Shown here piece by piece: positions 22,830 through 33,029 of a stretch of 64,000 nt of DNA. Every line of letters begins with the position of its first letter. Within the stretch, counting starts at the first letter, position 1. The stretch covers positions 4,147,147 to 4,211,146 of the forward strand of contig VUYV01000045.1 of NCBI GenBank assembly GCA_008711295.1. Direction: 5' to 3'. The notes beneath the pieces are model-generated. The model saw only the letters and a list, made by a program, of their open reading frames with translations. It was not told the DNA's origin and ran no database searches. The DNA is from Anarhynchus alexandrinus. Lineage: Eukaryota > Chordata > Aves > Charadriiformes > Charadriidae. Position numbers and translations under genes: made by a program.

Positions 22830-23195
22830 CTGCACAGAGATGCCATAGACAAATTGATCTGCACCGATACAAACAAAACACCATCAGCCACAGCTTCAGC
22901 CCTGCTGTCCTGAGGGCCCGTGGGCGGCAATGCCCACCAGGTACCCCTTGCTCTCTGTGTGCAAAGTATTCAGGAGCTGTGATATGACGTAGGGGACTGC
23001 AGGGCAACTGCTACTTTTGCTCAGAGGAGGTGAGATGAGGGGCAGCCTTGCCCATCACATTACAGGCACCTGAGCTGAGGGGCACCCTGATGTCCAGGGG
23101 TGTGGTTTTGTTCAGCTTTTGTAATGGTGGTGGGATCCCTACGAATGGCTCTGAGCTGCCCCAAAGCGGGTGGTTGCTTGGTGAATTCAACTCAC

Positions 23196-23391
23196 CTTGT
23201 CATTCATCTCCTTCTGCACTTCCAGTGGGAGTGTGTTGTCCGTCTCTGGGCTCAGCATATTTGGGCCAACGCAGATGGCCAGGTTGCCAGAGTCCATCCT
23301 GTTGGTCTCGGCATTTTGGCTGATGTGGTAGAGCAGAGACAGCAAGTGCTTGAGCAAGACGAGGTTTGGTCTAGGCAGTTTGTCAGCCACC
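23196..23391 (-). pseudogene. TAGAP: TAGAP RhoGAP exon, well preserved
   Basis: The exon is 196 nt, with acceptor TTCATGCAG and donor AAG|GTGAGT, and is open throughout. It encodes the conserved RhoGAP helix region with LPRPNLVLLKHLLSLLYHI and NRMDSGNLAICVGPNML. The latter includes the N-x-A-x-x-x-(A/G)P-N-(M/L) signature of RhoGAP domains. This is the best-preserved part of the gene and anchors its identity. Confidence 0.85.
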
Positions 23392-24071
23392 CTGCATGAA
23401 CACAAACAAAGTGTGACGTTAATTTATGATGCAGCAGCCACTACTTCTTCATTTGAGCAAGTCTCAATTAAACTCAGACAGATGACGCTTCCTCCAGAGA
23501 GAGGCATGCGTGTGCTTTTTTCACTGCTCAGCAGAAGTATCATTCAGAAATCCCCAACGGCAGCTGAGTGTGTGGTTAATTATAAGATCTTGAATTACAA
23601 GGTCTTGACAGAAAGGCAACCATTACAGCAGTCCATGCCCTTGAGTAGATGAGATGTCACCAGGAGATGTCACTGGAGGCTTCCTGAAGGCACGTGAAAG
23701 CCTGTGGTTGTGCTGTGCAGCTTTCAAAGCACTCCTGGTCAGCCTCCACACCTGCTCTTTCCAAAGAGTGAAACACGGCCATGGTCTCCATGTGCCTGAC
23801 TTCACTGCCAGCAGGTGTGAAGGTTCTCTGTCAGTGCTGGTCCCACAGCACAGTGACTGCGTTAGACAAGGCACTGCAGCCTCTCTCCTCTTCCTACACT
23901 ACTCGTTTCGTAGGGCAATCTCAAATAACTTCAGGAAGTGCTGCTGCGAGAGCCCTCTAAGCCGACCCCCATGGAGCAACAGCAAGCTGATGTAAATGAC
24001 AGACTTTTAAGAGAGACTCTCAGTTTCAGAAGACATCACTGGCCACTACCAGCCACTCCATCACATTGGGG

Positions 24072-24102
24072 CTGGTTGCAAAACTTCCTGGTTGCAAAAC
24101 TT
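24072..24102 (+). repeat. 16-bp tandem duplication at an exon donor
   Basis: CTGGTTGCAAAACTTC occurs at 24072-24087 and again from 24088, with only the last base different. The second copy covers the donor site of the TAGAP exon at 24105-24214. Confidence 0.85.
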
Positions 24103-24104
24103 AC

Positions 24105-24214
24105 TCTTTCAATTCTTGAATTTTTTCCTGCGTGCTTGGCTTCTCCAGAGCTTGCATCCTGGGGGGGGTGCATTTGGCCAACAGGAGTTTGAAGGAAATA
24201 TTTCGGAGGAAGTC
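24105..24214 (-). pseudogene. TAGAP: TAGAP RhoGAP exon with altered patch
   Basis: The exon is 110 nt, with acceptor CCTTGCAG|GAC and donor GA|GTAAGT. It starts DFLRNISFKLL, as in human DFLRSIPRKLL, and ends in a helix joined in phase to VADKLPRPN. The six residues equivalent to human DLFEEW read KCTPPR, from a stretch with eight consecutive C on the coding strand. Length is unchanged, so either substitutions accumulated or two compensating indels occurred. A 16-bp tandem duplication (24072-24102) lies across the donor. Confidence 0.7.
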
Positions 24215-24774
24215 CTGCAAGGCCAAGAGATTTCGATGAGGCTTTGGACACTAACCCTGAGCACACGGGGAGCATCACTGTGACTAGGGCTTAGGAGACA
24301 CAGAAACAGAGGGTGGTTGGTTGTGGGTCTGGGCCTCCAGAGGGGCTGTTCATCCCCAGTGCACAGAGGCTGGCATGCAGCTGCTGTCTGCACATGGGTC
24401 TGCACAGCCTGGGCTTGGCCTGCTGCAGAAAGCGTCAACTGCGTTGTTTTGAACACTGAGGTAAAATGCAGTCAGGGATGTGTCAGCTGGGAGGAGATGG
24501 TTTTGACTTTGTGTTTGATAAGACTTCCATGCCTGTGGGTTTGATAAGAAGTCTTCCACCTCCTCAAAGGTCTTCTCCTCATGTCCACTGCCGCAGTTTG
24601 GCTCTGCACCCATGGTGTCACAGGGGAGGCCCTGGAGGTCTGCAGCTCCCAGGCCCTGCTCAGAACCGCAGCAGCATCCCTCGAGTGTGTGTGTGTGGGG
24701 GGGGTGCAAGAGGGAGAGGAGAAGGGACAGGTAGACAGTGCCACAGGCACTGGATGGCAGGACAGGCCACAGCA

Positions 24775-25205
24775 ATCATAGAATCATAGAATGGTTTAGG
24801 TTGGAAGGGACCTTAAAGATCATCTAGTTCCAACCCCCCTGCCACGGGCAGGGACACCTTCCACTAGACCAAGTTGCTCAAAGCCCCATCCAGCCTGGCC
24901 TTGAACACCTCCAGGGATGGGGCATCCACAACTCTCTGGGCAACCTGTTCCAGTGCCTCACCACCCTCATAGTGAAAAATTTCTTCTTAATGTCTATTCT
25001 AAATCTACCCTCTTCCAGCTTGATGCCATTCCCCCTCATCCTATCACTACCTGCTGCAGGGACATGTAGAAAGACACTGTTGTCACCTATTGCACATTGC
25101 ACACCCTGCACTAGTGACACCCGTCTGGACTCCCATCCTCTGACAAGCCCCGAAGGCATTGATCTTTTGCAAAATCTACTCATAACATGAGGAGCCAACA
25201 CTGTA
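24775..25205 (-). mobile_element. CR1 LINE 3' end with ORF2 C-terminus
   Basis: The element is inverted: its terminal octamer repeat appears as AATCATAGAATCATAGAATG at the left end, followed by the standard 3' UTR (GGTTTAGGTTGGAAGGGACC). The minus strand then reads the last codons of the CR1 reverse-transcriptase ORF, including [20 protein letters not shown] and NRLPRELW. It is 5'-truncated, as usual for CR1. Frame preservation and low divergence make it the youngest LINE in the window. It lies in an intron of the TAGAP relic; the right limit is approximate. Confidence 0.9.
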
Positions 25206-25230
25206 TAAGTCACCCTACCCAGTCTACATT

Positions 25231-25306
25231 AAGATCACAGACTCACAGAATGGTTTGGGTTGGAAGGGACTTTTAAAGATCATCTAGTCCAATGCCCCTG
25301 ATGTGT
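25231..25306 (-). mobile_element. Short second CR1 3' tail
   Basis: CACAGACTCACAGAATGG, then TTGGGTTGGAAGGGAC and AAAGATCATCTAGTCCAA, repeat the terminal 75 bp of CR1 in the same inverted orientation as its neighbour. It is either an independent, severely truncated insertion or a split part of the first. Confidence 0.8.
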
Positions 25307-25482
25307 CCACATGTGCCCTACTCATTCCACACTAAGATCCTGAGTTTCAGGGCTTTCTAACTGCAGCTGCCAAGTATTTCCACACCATGTCTCAGCCCTG
25401 GGCCAAACCCTTTCAAAAAGTTCAGCAGAACAGTTTCAGCCTGTCCTTTGAATGAGATTGGAGGAAAAGTACATTTCCCTGC

Positions 25483-26071
25483 TGTCATGGTTTCAGTTGG
25501 GATAGAGTTAACTAGCAGCTGGTATAACGCTATGTTTTGGATTTGGGATGGAAGTGATGCTGATAGTGCACTGATGGTTTTGGTTGTTGCTACGCAGTCA
25601 AAGCCTTTTCTGCTCCTCATGCTGCCTGGCCAGCGAGTGGGCTGGGAGTACACAAAAAGCACTGTGCTTTTCCTGTGGAAGGAGACACAGGTGGGTCAGC
25701 TGACCCCAACTGACCAAAGGTATATTCCATACCATGTGATGTCACGCTCAGCATATAAAGCTGGGGGAAGAAGGAGGAAGTGGGGGACGTTTGAAGCGAT
25801 GGTGTTTGTCTTCCCAAGTAACCATTACGTGTGATGGAGCCCTGCTTTCCTGGAGATGGCTGAACACCTGCCTGCCGATGGGAGGCAGTGAATGAATTCC
25901 TTGTTTTGCTTTGCTTGCATGCATGGCTTTTGCTCTACCTTTTAAATTGTCTTTATCTCAACCCACAAGTTCCCTCACTTTTACTCTCCTGATTCTCTCT
26001 CCCATCCCAACTGAGGCGAGTGAGTGAGCAGCTATGTGGTCCTAGTTTCTGGCTGGGGTTAAACTGCAACA
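25483..26071 (+). mobile_element. Solo LTR of an avian ERV-L-type retrovirus with 5-bp target duplication
   Basis: The 589-bp unit starts TGTCATGGTTTCAG and ends AAACTGCAACA, with the TG...CA ends of an LTR. The flanks are CCTGC on the left (25478-25482) and CCTGC on the right (26072-26076), a 5-bp target-site duplication as known for ERV-L. It has a promoter-like CATATAAAG near 25757 and shares blocks (GTCTTCCCAA, GAATGAATTCCT, CTTTATCTCAACC) with the LTRs of the provirus at 27.7-34.8 kb, so both are one family. It inserted between RhoGAP exons of the TAGAP relic. Confidence 0.85.
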
Positions 26072-26309
26072 CCTGCCTGTATTCAATGGTCTTTTCAGAT
26101 GTCCCAGTAAGTAATACCTGTCACTTCCTTGCTGTGGAGCCAGGTTTTGGTGTTTTAGCTTTGCACCACCTTCATGAGGTTCCTCAGCCAGGAGGTGGGA
26201 GAAATGATGCAGCACAGCTCCAGCACACTTTGTGAGAGTGAAGCGGAGGCTTTAGGACACAGATAGGCAGCATGCTGGACTTCTGCTTTGTGTTTTGTGG
26301 TTCTCGTGG

Positions 26310-26465
26310 CAACCTTCCAGCAATTTTCAGGAGGAAAAAAGAAGTGGCAGAATCAAACTGCTGAAAACCAGAAGTTATTCTCTGGAGCAGATCCTCAAAA
26401 AAGTTTATATCCCGCATGGGCTGGGTAAATTTTCAGAAGAGCTCAAGCTCCTGGCTGCTTTGAAA
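26310..26465 (-). pseudogene. TAGAP: Degenerate first RhoGAP exon of the TAGAP relic
   Basis: Read on the minus strand, one frame gives ...SLSSSENLPSP and the next gives QPMRDINFF...ITSGFQQ. Together these follow the RhoGAP entry pattern (x-LP-x-P-(I/V)-x-D-(I/M)-L-FF...(S/L)T-x-G-I-FR). A single missing base near 26420 would explain the frame change. The GIFR arginine finger of active RhoGAPs is not present: GFQQ is read at 26359-26370. The similarity is partial and was judged by eye, so this call is moderate to weak. Confidence 0.4.
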
Positions 26466-26548
26466 ACATGTCCAGGGACACTCTCCATGTGGAAATCAAG
26501 TCCCACAGCTCCCTGGAAATGACAGGGCACCCGCTTCTTGCTACTGCT

Positions 26549-27269
26549 TCACATCTGAAATTGAATACACAGAAACAAACTCAAACCACATGTAGAGCAG
26601 GCTGTATAAAACCAAACGAAACACTCGACAGCCACCTGAAAAATGCATGCTGTGCCTCGAAAAGCACAGATTATTGTGGGCTCATTACCAAACCCTGTGC
26701 AGGGAGCAACCTTGTTCTGTTTGCACACTGCATTAAACACATTTAGTCTGCAGTCCCAGAGGCGCAGTTGGTGATTCATCTCCTCCAGCACCTCTGGCTG
26801 CTTTCCCAAGAGCAGAGCACAGACCCTGACACCGCTCCTACCCCGTTCCCTGATAAGTAGCCACCTACGTAAATCACTAACATTCTCTTCCCATGGAGAC
26901 GTTGAAGGAGTGCTCAGCAAACATTCAGCTATACATTATGCTGTGCACTTGTAGCCATGTTTCCAGAAGGAATGCATTCCTGCTGTCTCGCTGCTCAGGA
27001 TCCGCCAGCAATTCCTCTGGTGCTCTTTGGCCTAAAGGGACAAATATTGTCTCATCCCACGCCACCTGACGCCTGTTTCCCTCCAGACCATGGGTCTGGA
27101 CTCTTTTGCAACTAGATCTTGCCAAGTCAGGGCTGGGGACAAGAAAAAGATGCAGATATGCCTCTTTTCCGAAGCATACAAACCCTTCAAGATACAGTTC
27201 CTGAGCAGTCATCGTGAAACATCCTGGCATATGCAGATCCACAGCATTTGCAGTGCATGACCTACACAC
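26549..27269 (-). pseudogene. PH-like and RA-like remnants upstream of the RhoGAP exons
   Basis: Minus-strand frame 26925-27269 contains ELYLEGFVCF and LHLFLVPSPDLA, then DPEQRDS. It resembles the order of strand motifs in the ARHGAP20 PH domain (a LFLF-x-D-L strand, later SPEQKDKW). Frame 26549-26920 contains LLLGKQPEVLEEMNHQLRLW, loosely like the RA-domain block ending D-Y-Q-L-W-V. Position and order suit an ARHGAP20-type architecture for the ancestral gene. Identity is low and splice sites were not found, so this is suggestive only. Confidence 0.25.
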
Positions 27270-27739
27270 AGTGGCTTGGGATATGATCCATCACATACCC
27301 CTACATGTTACCTGAAACGAACTGAAATGTCCATCTGGGGATGATATGAATTCCAGGCTTGGAAATAAACTCCAGGAGAGTCCCGCAAGAGCAACCGAAT
27401 GACTGAACCAACCAACCCAGGCACGGGTTGCCTCACCCACACTGCACTCTGCTGGCCATCAGCTCTGCAGGCAGCATTTCTCCCAGGCGCAAAGCTTTCC
27501 TGTGGCCCAGCGCAACAGTCAGGTGCTCTCTGGTGCTACATCTCTTCCCAAGTAGAGACCCACTGGGCTGCACCGGAGCACACACAGCGCCCCCGTCCCA
27601 CACACACATGAAGACAGACGCTCCTTCACTGTGGGGTCCCTGCCAAGGGCTCAGCAGATCACGCTTCTTGGCCCTCTGATCCAATCCACAGAGCTTCACA
27701 CCGCGAACAGCACACAAACGAGAGGCTGCATGTCTTTTC
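27270..27739. other. Unassigned DNA between TAGAP relic and provirus
   Basis: Frames on both strands (27399-27717) are open for under 100 codons and show no recognisable domain. I see no clear repeat. The missing 5' third of the provirus LTR should abut here, so one edge is a deletion breakpoint. Confidence 0.4.
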
Positions 27740-28033
27740 CTCAGGGAAGGGGGGTTTATGGTGTTTGTCTTCCCAATGCACTGTTACACGTGCTGAGGCC
27801 CCGCTTCCCACAGAGTGGCTGGACATCTGCCTGCTGATAGGAAGCCGTGAATGAATTCCTCTTTCTGCTTTACTCGTGCACACAGCTTTTGCTTTTCTTA
27901 TTAAACTGTCTTTATCTCAACACACGAGGGTTTTTTTTCATCTTATTTTCTCCTGCTGTCCTACTGAGGAGGGGGAGCGAGAAAGCGTCTGGGTGGGGAT
28001 CTGGCAGCCGGCCACGATCAATCCACCAGTCCT
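27740..28033 (+). mobile_element. Truncated 5' LTR of the provirus
   Basis: From about TCAGGGAAGG onward this matches the 3' part of the LTR at 34185-34771, including GAATGAATTCCTCTTT, TTATTAAACTGTCTTT and the GA-rich segment before the LTR end near ATCAATCCACCA. The first part of the LTR is missing. Confidence 0.8.
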
Positions 28034-28039
28034 TTTCAT

Positions 28040-28057
28040 TGCTGCCCAACGTGGGGC
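28040..28057 (+). other. Primer-binding site, tRNA-Lys type
   Basis: TGCTGCCCAACGTGGGGC lies just after the 5' LTR and differs at two adjacent positions (C and T for G and C) from the known tRNA-Lys(1,2) primer site TGGCGCCCAACGTGGGGC. A second copy at 30118-30135 comes from the internal duplication. Confidence 0.7.
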
Positions 28058-29785
28058 ACGAGATAACGACAGTTTTGATCTGTGCACACTATAGCTGCGG
28101 TAGCTGATAATTGGCAGGCTTCTGCACAGGTCACAGAGCTTGCTTGATTTAGCTAAGCTCGATTTACTGTGTAACAGAGCCTAGGGCTCGTCAGCGACTG
28201 CTTTCAGCTCCCGACTTTGCTGCACCGCTTATCTCTGTGTTTAGCTGCGCCTGGGAATGTTCTGATAAAAGCAGCGGCCGTGCACTTGGCCCTGGCATGG
28301 GCACGGGTACCACTCCTGTGCCGGAGGGCTTTTCTGCGGAGAGGGTGAGGGATCGCACCTCCCTCTTCCCCTCCAGGATTGATGTGGCCACCTTTGTTGC
28401 ACGGGCTCCTGAGGTCCTCGCACATCCTTTTGTAAGCTGCTCGATTAATGTTGTCATCTTTTTGTTGTTTGTGTGGAACCAGGTTTCATTCTGACGTTAA
28501 GAGGAAATAGTTTGTGGGTGAGGCGACAAGGAAACATGCCTTTAGGGCGCGTGGGAGGATTTGAGCTGGTGCCTGGGGTGGTTATCACCTCTGATAGCCT
28601 GGGATCTTCCACCTCTACAGGTGTGTAATCCCATTGAATTGGCACACTACTTGATACCTACCCCAGTGTAACCCAGCAGCCCTTAGCACTGTACTGGTGC
28701 TCTCTGTCTCTCAAGCCTCCATTCAGCACCATCAGAGGAGCACGGTTGAGACGGGGACCCAAACCACATCTGGAAACACCATGAATAAGACAGGGACACA
28801 AGCCCCAACTACAGTAATTGCCCTAGTAGTCAAAAAGAAGCACTGGATGCAGAGGTCAACAGGTCCATAGTACATTACAGGACGAGAAAGATGAAGGGTC
28901 TGATCAGGAAGCTGGTCCTTCAACAAGGAAGCAAGAGGAAGAACTGTGAGAAATCACCCCAGAGACAGAAAGTACCTGGTCCCTAATCTTGGGCAAACTT
29001 TGAGATATGCAGAAAGATTACAACCACCAGCCAGGCAAGCAGATTGCTGCTACTACAGAAGAAGGCATACAATATCTGAGAGAATTAGCAGTGCTGGAAG
29101 TCTTCTACAATGACCTGGACAACAACCAGGTCTCCAAAGATTCAGATGATGTCCAGTGTACATGAACCATATGGAGGAGGGTGGTCCGAAATGCACAGAC
29201 ATCATATTCAAAATATCTGGTGACGATGGACTGGCCAGACTTTGATATACCAACTGCAGAGAGAGGATCCCATCGTCTCTCATGCTTTGAAGAAAACCTG
29301 TCTCCCTACTTGTCCCCATGGGTCAGCGGCTGGGCTGGCAGAGGCACCCTGCAGAGCCCCCGCCTCCAGCCAGAGGGGCAGGGAGCGCAGGCACATGCTG
29401 TGTGGCAATCTCTGGTTCTTCCTGCGTAACCAGGGGGAGGACATGAGGAAGTGGGATAGTGAGCCCACCTCTAAGATAGGAACTCATGTTTGCAAACTGA
29501 GGGGGAAGAGAGCTGCTAAGAAGGGGCCATCCAAGATGGCTGTCAGTTCAGCTGCTCTTGAGACAGTAGAAGGCAACCAGTCATTCCCCAGGTACAGAAG
29601 AGGACTGAGAATGCCTCCCTTGATTTTGGTGAAAGGACTACTGGTCTGACACTGCAGAGGCCTCCAGCCAGAGACAGAGGGTCCCTGCCTTTGGCCAGGA
29701 GGAGGAAAGGGATGACTAGGTGTACTGGACTGTGTGCATTTGATGGCCTGGCACATTCGATCCACAGAAGTATAAAGCTTTGGTA

Positions 29786-29794
29786 GACACTGGT
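29786..29794 (+). pseudogene. Retroviral protease active-site motif (copy 1)
   Basis: GAC ACT GGT encodes the D-T-G catalytic triad in the context ALVDTGAQCTLMPS, the usual flap-side context of retroviral aspartic proteases. The same motif is at 31869-31877 in copy 2. The frame is broken soon after, so no active enzyme is predicted. Confidence 0.75.
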
Positions 29795-31850
29795 GCACAG
29801 TGTACCTTAATGCCATCAGGGTACGGCAGGGGGGACCCATCTGGATTTCNTCTTCCCAATGTTACACGTGCTGAGGCCCCGCTTCCCACAGAGTGGCTGG
29901 ACATCTGCCTGCTGATAGGAAGCCGTGAATGAATTCCTCTTTCTGCTTTACTCGTGCACACAGCTTTTGCTTTTCTTATTAAACTGTCTTTATCTCAACA
30001 CACGAGGGTTTTTTTTCATCTTATTTTCTCCTGCTGTCCTACTGAGGAGGGGGAGCGAGAAAGCGTCTGGGTGGGGATCTGGCAGCCGGCCACGATCAAT
30101 CCACCAGTCCTTTTCATTGCTGCCCAACGTGGGGCACGAGATAACGACAGTTTTGATCTGTGCACACTATAGCTGCGGTAGCTGATAATTGGCAGGCTTC
30201 TGCGCAGGTCACAGAGCTTGCTTGATTTAGCTAAGCTCGATTTACTGTGTAACAGAGCCTAGGGCTCGTCAGCGACTGCTTTCAGCTCCCGACTTTGCTG
30301 CACCGCTTATCTCTGTGTTTAGCTGTGCCTGGGAACGTTCTGATAAAAGCAGCGGCCCGTGCACTTGGCCCTGGCATGGGCACGGGTACCACTCCTGTGC
30401 CGGAGGGCTTTTCTGCGGAGAGGGTGAGGGATTGCACCTCCCTCTTCCCCTCCAGGATTGATGTGGCTACCTTTGTTGCACGGGCTCCTGAGGTCCTCGC
30501 ACATCCTTTTGTAAGCTGCTCGATTAATGTTGTCATCTTTTTGTTGTTTGTGTGGAACCAGGTTTCATTCTGACGTTAAGAGGAAATAGTTTGTGGGTGA
30601 GGCGACAAGGAAACATGCCTTTAGGGCGCGTGGGAGGATTTGAGCTGGTGCCTGGGGTGGTTATCACCTCTGATAGCCTGGGATCTTCCACCTCTACAGG
30701 TGTGTAATCCCATTGAATTGGCATACTACTTGATACCTACCCCAGTGTAACCCAGCAGCCCTTAGCACTGTACTGGGGCTTTCTCTCTGTCTCTCAAGCC
30801 TCCATTCAGCACCATCAGAGGAGCACGGTTGAGACGGGGACCCAAACCACATCTGGAAACACCATGAATAAGACAGGGACACAAGCCCCAACTACAGTAA
30901 TTGCCCTAGTAGTCAAAAAGAAGCACTGGATGCAGAGGTCAACAGGTCCATAGTACATTACAGGACGAGAAAGATGAAGGGTCTGATCAGGAAGCTGGTC
31001 CTTCAACAAGGAAGCAAGAGGAAGAACTGTGAGAAATCACCCCAGAGACAGAAAGTACCTGGTCCCTAATCTTGGGCAAACTTTGAGATATGCAGAAAGA
31101 TTACAACCACCAGCCAGGCAAGCAGATTGCTGCTACTACAGAAGAAGGCATACAATATCTGAGAGAATTAGCAGTGCTGGAAGTCTTCTACAATGACCTG
31201 GACAACAACCAGGTCTCCAAAGATTCAGATGATGTCCAGTGTACATGAACCATATGGAGGAGGGTGGTCCGAAATGCACAGACATCATATTCAAAATATC
31301 TGGTGACGATGGACTGGCCAGACTTTGATATACCAACTGCAGAGAGAGGATCCCATCGTCTCTCATGCTTTGAAGAAAACCTGTCTCCCTACTTGTCCCC
31401 ATGGGTCAGCGGCTGGGCTGGCAGAGGCACCCTGCAGAGCCCCCGCCTCCAGCCAGAGGGGCAGGGAGCACAGGCACATGCTGTGTGGCAATCTCTGGTT
31501 CTTCCTGCGTAACCAGGGGGAGGACATGAGGAAGTGGGATAGTGAGCCCACCTCTAAGATAGGAACTCATGTTTGCAAACTGAGGGGGAAGAGAGCTGCT
31601 AAGAAGGGGCCATCCAAGATGGCTGTCAGTTCAGCTGCTCTTGAGACAGTAGAAGGCAACCAGTCATTCCCCAGGTACAGAAGAGGACTGAGAATGCCTC
31701 CCTTGATTTTGGTGAAAGGACTACTGGTCTGACACTGCAGAGGCCTCCAGCCAGAGACAGAGGGTCCCTGCCTTTGGCCAGGAGGAGGAAAGGGATGACT
31801 AGGTGTACTGGACTGTGTGCATTTGATGGCCTGGCACATTCGATCCACAG

Positions 31851-32080
31851 AAGTATAAAGCTTTGGTAGACACTGGTGCACAGTGTACCTTAATGCCATC
31901 AGGGTACGGCAGGGGGGACCCATCTGGATTTCTGGAGTGGCGGGGGAATCCCAACATCTGTCTGTATTGGAGGCTGAGGTGACCTGAACAGGGGACAAGT
32001 GGCAAAACATCCCATTGTGACCGGCCCACCTGTACAGGACCAGTCATGTAAAAATGGGCTCTACACTGCAGCCGGGGAGC
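31851..32080 (+). pseudogene. Protease fragment (copy 2) running out of the duplication
   Basis: The D-T-G motif at 31869-31877 is followed by MPSGYG and then unique downstream sequence with stop codons. This copy, unlike copy 1, continues into the rest of pol, so it is the one in the original proviral context. Confidence 0.65.
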
Positions 32081-32601
32081 ATGGCCTCACCTGGAGCCTC
32101 TGGCAGAAAACACCAGGAAAAACTTGAAGTCTACCTCCAGGATTTTGGAGCTGGGGGCACTGAAGATCTGAAGCTTGCTATATCCCAACTGCAAAAGAGA
32201 TACATATAGCATATGAGGGAGTTCGAGCCACTTCAGAAGTTGTTGGCACAGAAGCGCAGCTCCTCTGGGCACCATGATTACATGTGTGGCACTGGATGTT
32301 ATGCTACATGCAGTAAGTGATTTGCATTGATCATGCAACAGGCTTGAATGGGGAGCCCCAACCATCTAGGAATCCTGGAAGAGATCATGGGCTGGCCAGA
32401 AGGCAGAGATTTCAGAGCATTGCCCAAGAAGCCTAAGAAGCACCACCATATGAGTTATCAGAAAGTGAAAGGCAGCATCCTCTGTTTACCAACAGATTCT
32501 GTTGTGTTGTAAGAAATCATCAGAAGTGGAAAGCCGCTGGGTGGACTCCCACATAACACGTTGGTGAAGCTGTTGAAGGAGAATGCACGTCAAGTCCATT
32601 T

Positions 32602-32727
32602 GCAGAAGTGAAAGCCATCCAGCTGGCCCTTGAGATTGCTGAAAGAGAAAAGCGGCCAGTACTCCATCTCTATACTGACTCATGGGTGGTGGCAAATGCT
32701 CTGTGGGGCTGGTTACAGCAATAGAAG
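32602..32727 (+). pseudogene. RNase H domain fragment
   Basis: One frame reads AEVKAIQLALEIA, then VLHLYTDSWVVANALWGW, up to a TAG. The Y-T-D-S-W-x-V-A-N-A-L block carries a catalytic Asp of retroviral RNase H. Frames before and after are interrupted. Confidence 0.75.
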
Positions 32728-33029
32728 CAGACCAACTGCCAGCACAGAGGTAAAACTGTCTGTATTGCTGCATTGTGGCAAGACATCATTGCCCAGGTAG
32801 AAAACATTGTTGTGAAGCTACATCATGTAGATGCTCACAAGCCCAAGAACTGTGCCACTGAAGAATATCAAAACAATGAGCCGGTAGACAGGCCACCAGA
32901 ATTGAAGTGGCTCATGTGGATCTAGACTGGTAATCTAAAAATGAGCTATTTGTAGGTCGGTGGGCCTGTGAACATCAGGACATCCAGGGAGACATGCAAC
33001 ATACATAGGCGCTCATGATCAAGGGGTGG

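Larger units (their letters stand above)
22712..27269 (-). pseudogene. TAGAP: TAGAP/ARHGAP20-family RhoGAP gene, decaying
   Basis: TAGAP is a Rho GTPase-activating protein of activated T cells. The minus strand carries its RhoGAP-domain exons in order, with the C-terminal half clear and phases matching: 24105-24214 (DFLRNISFKLL...), 23196-23391 (VADKLPRPNLVLLKHL, NRMDSGNLAICVGPNML) and 22712-22829 (LVKFLINNCSEIFGKD ... EHTDSS). Signs of decay: an in-frame TGA at 22755-22757; an 18-nt patch with a C8 run in 24105-24214 replacing the residues expected from the family; and a frameshifted copy of the first RhoGAP exon near 26.31-26.47 kb. The large last exon of mammalian TAGAP is absent from the 1.2 kb before RSPH3. 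A CR1 and a solo LTR sit between the exons. PH-like and RA-like remnants at 26.55-27.27 kb would fit the ARHGAP20 layout. A short RhoGAP-only protein ending at the TGA cannot be excluded. Confidence 0.75.
27768..31932 (+). repeat. 2.08-kb tandem duplication inside the provirus, joined by an N
   Basis: Copy 1 is 27768-29849 and copy 2 is 29851-31932; base 29850 is N. Both begin TCTTCCCAATG within the 5' LTR and end CATCTGGATTTC just after the protease motif. Only about ten differences were seen: single-base changes such as GATCGC/GATTGC, a 5-base indel near the start and a small indel in the CTCTCTGTCTC run. The N exactly at the joint and the allele-like divergence suggest two haplotypes placed in series by the assembler, though a true tandem duplication is possible. 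Confidence 0.9.

Noticed and set aside
24878..25213. 111-codon minus frame as a host gene
   Set aside because: It is the end of the CR1 reverse-transcriptase ORF.
25448..25834. 128-codon plus frame
   Set aside because: It falls inside the solo LTR and starts in its flank; no coding meaning.
29242..29649. 135-codon frame repeated at 31325-31732
   Set aside because: It is part of the proviral leader/gag region duplicated with the rest; no gag motif could be recognised, so no gene is called.
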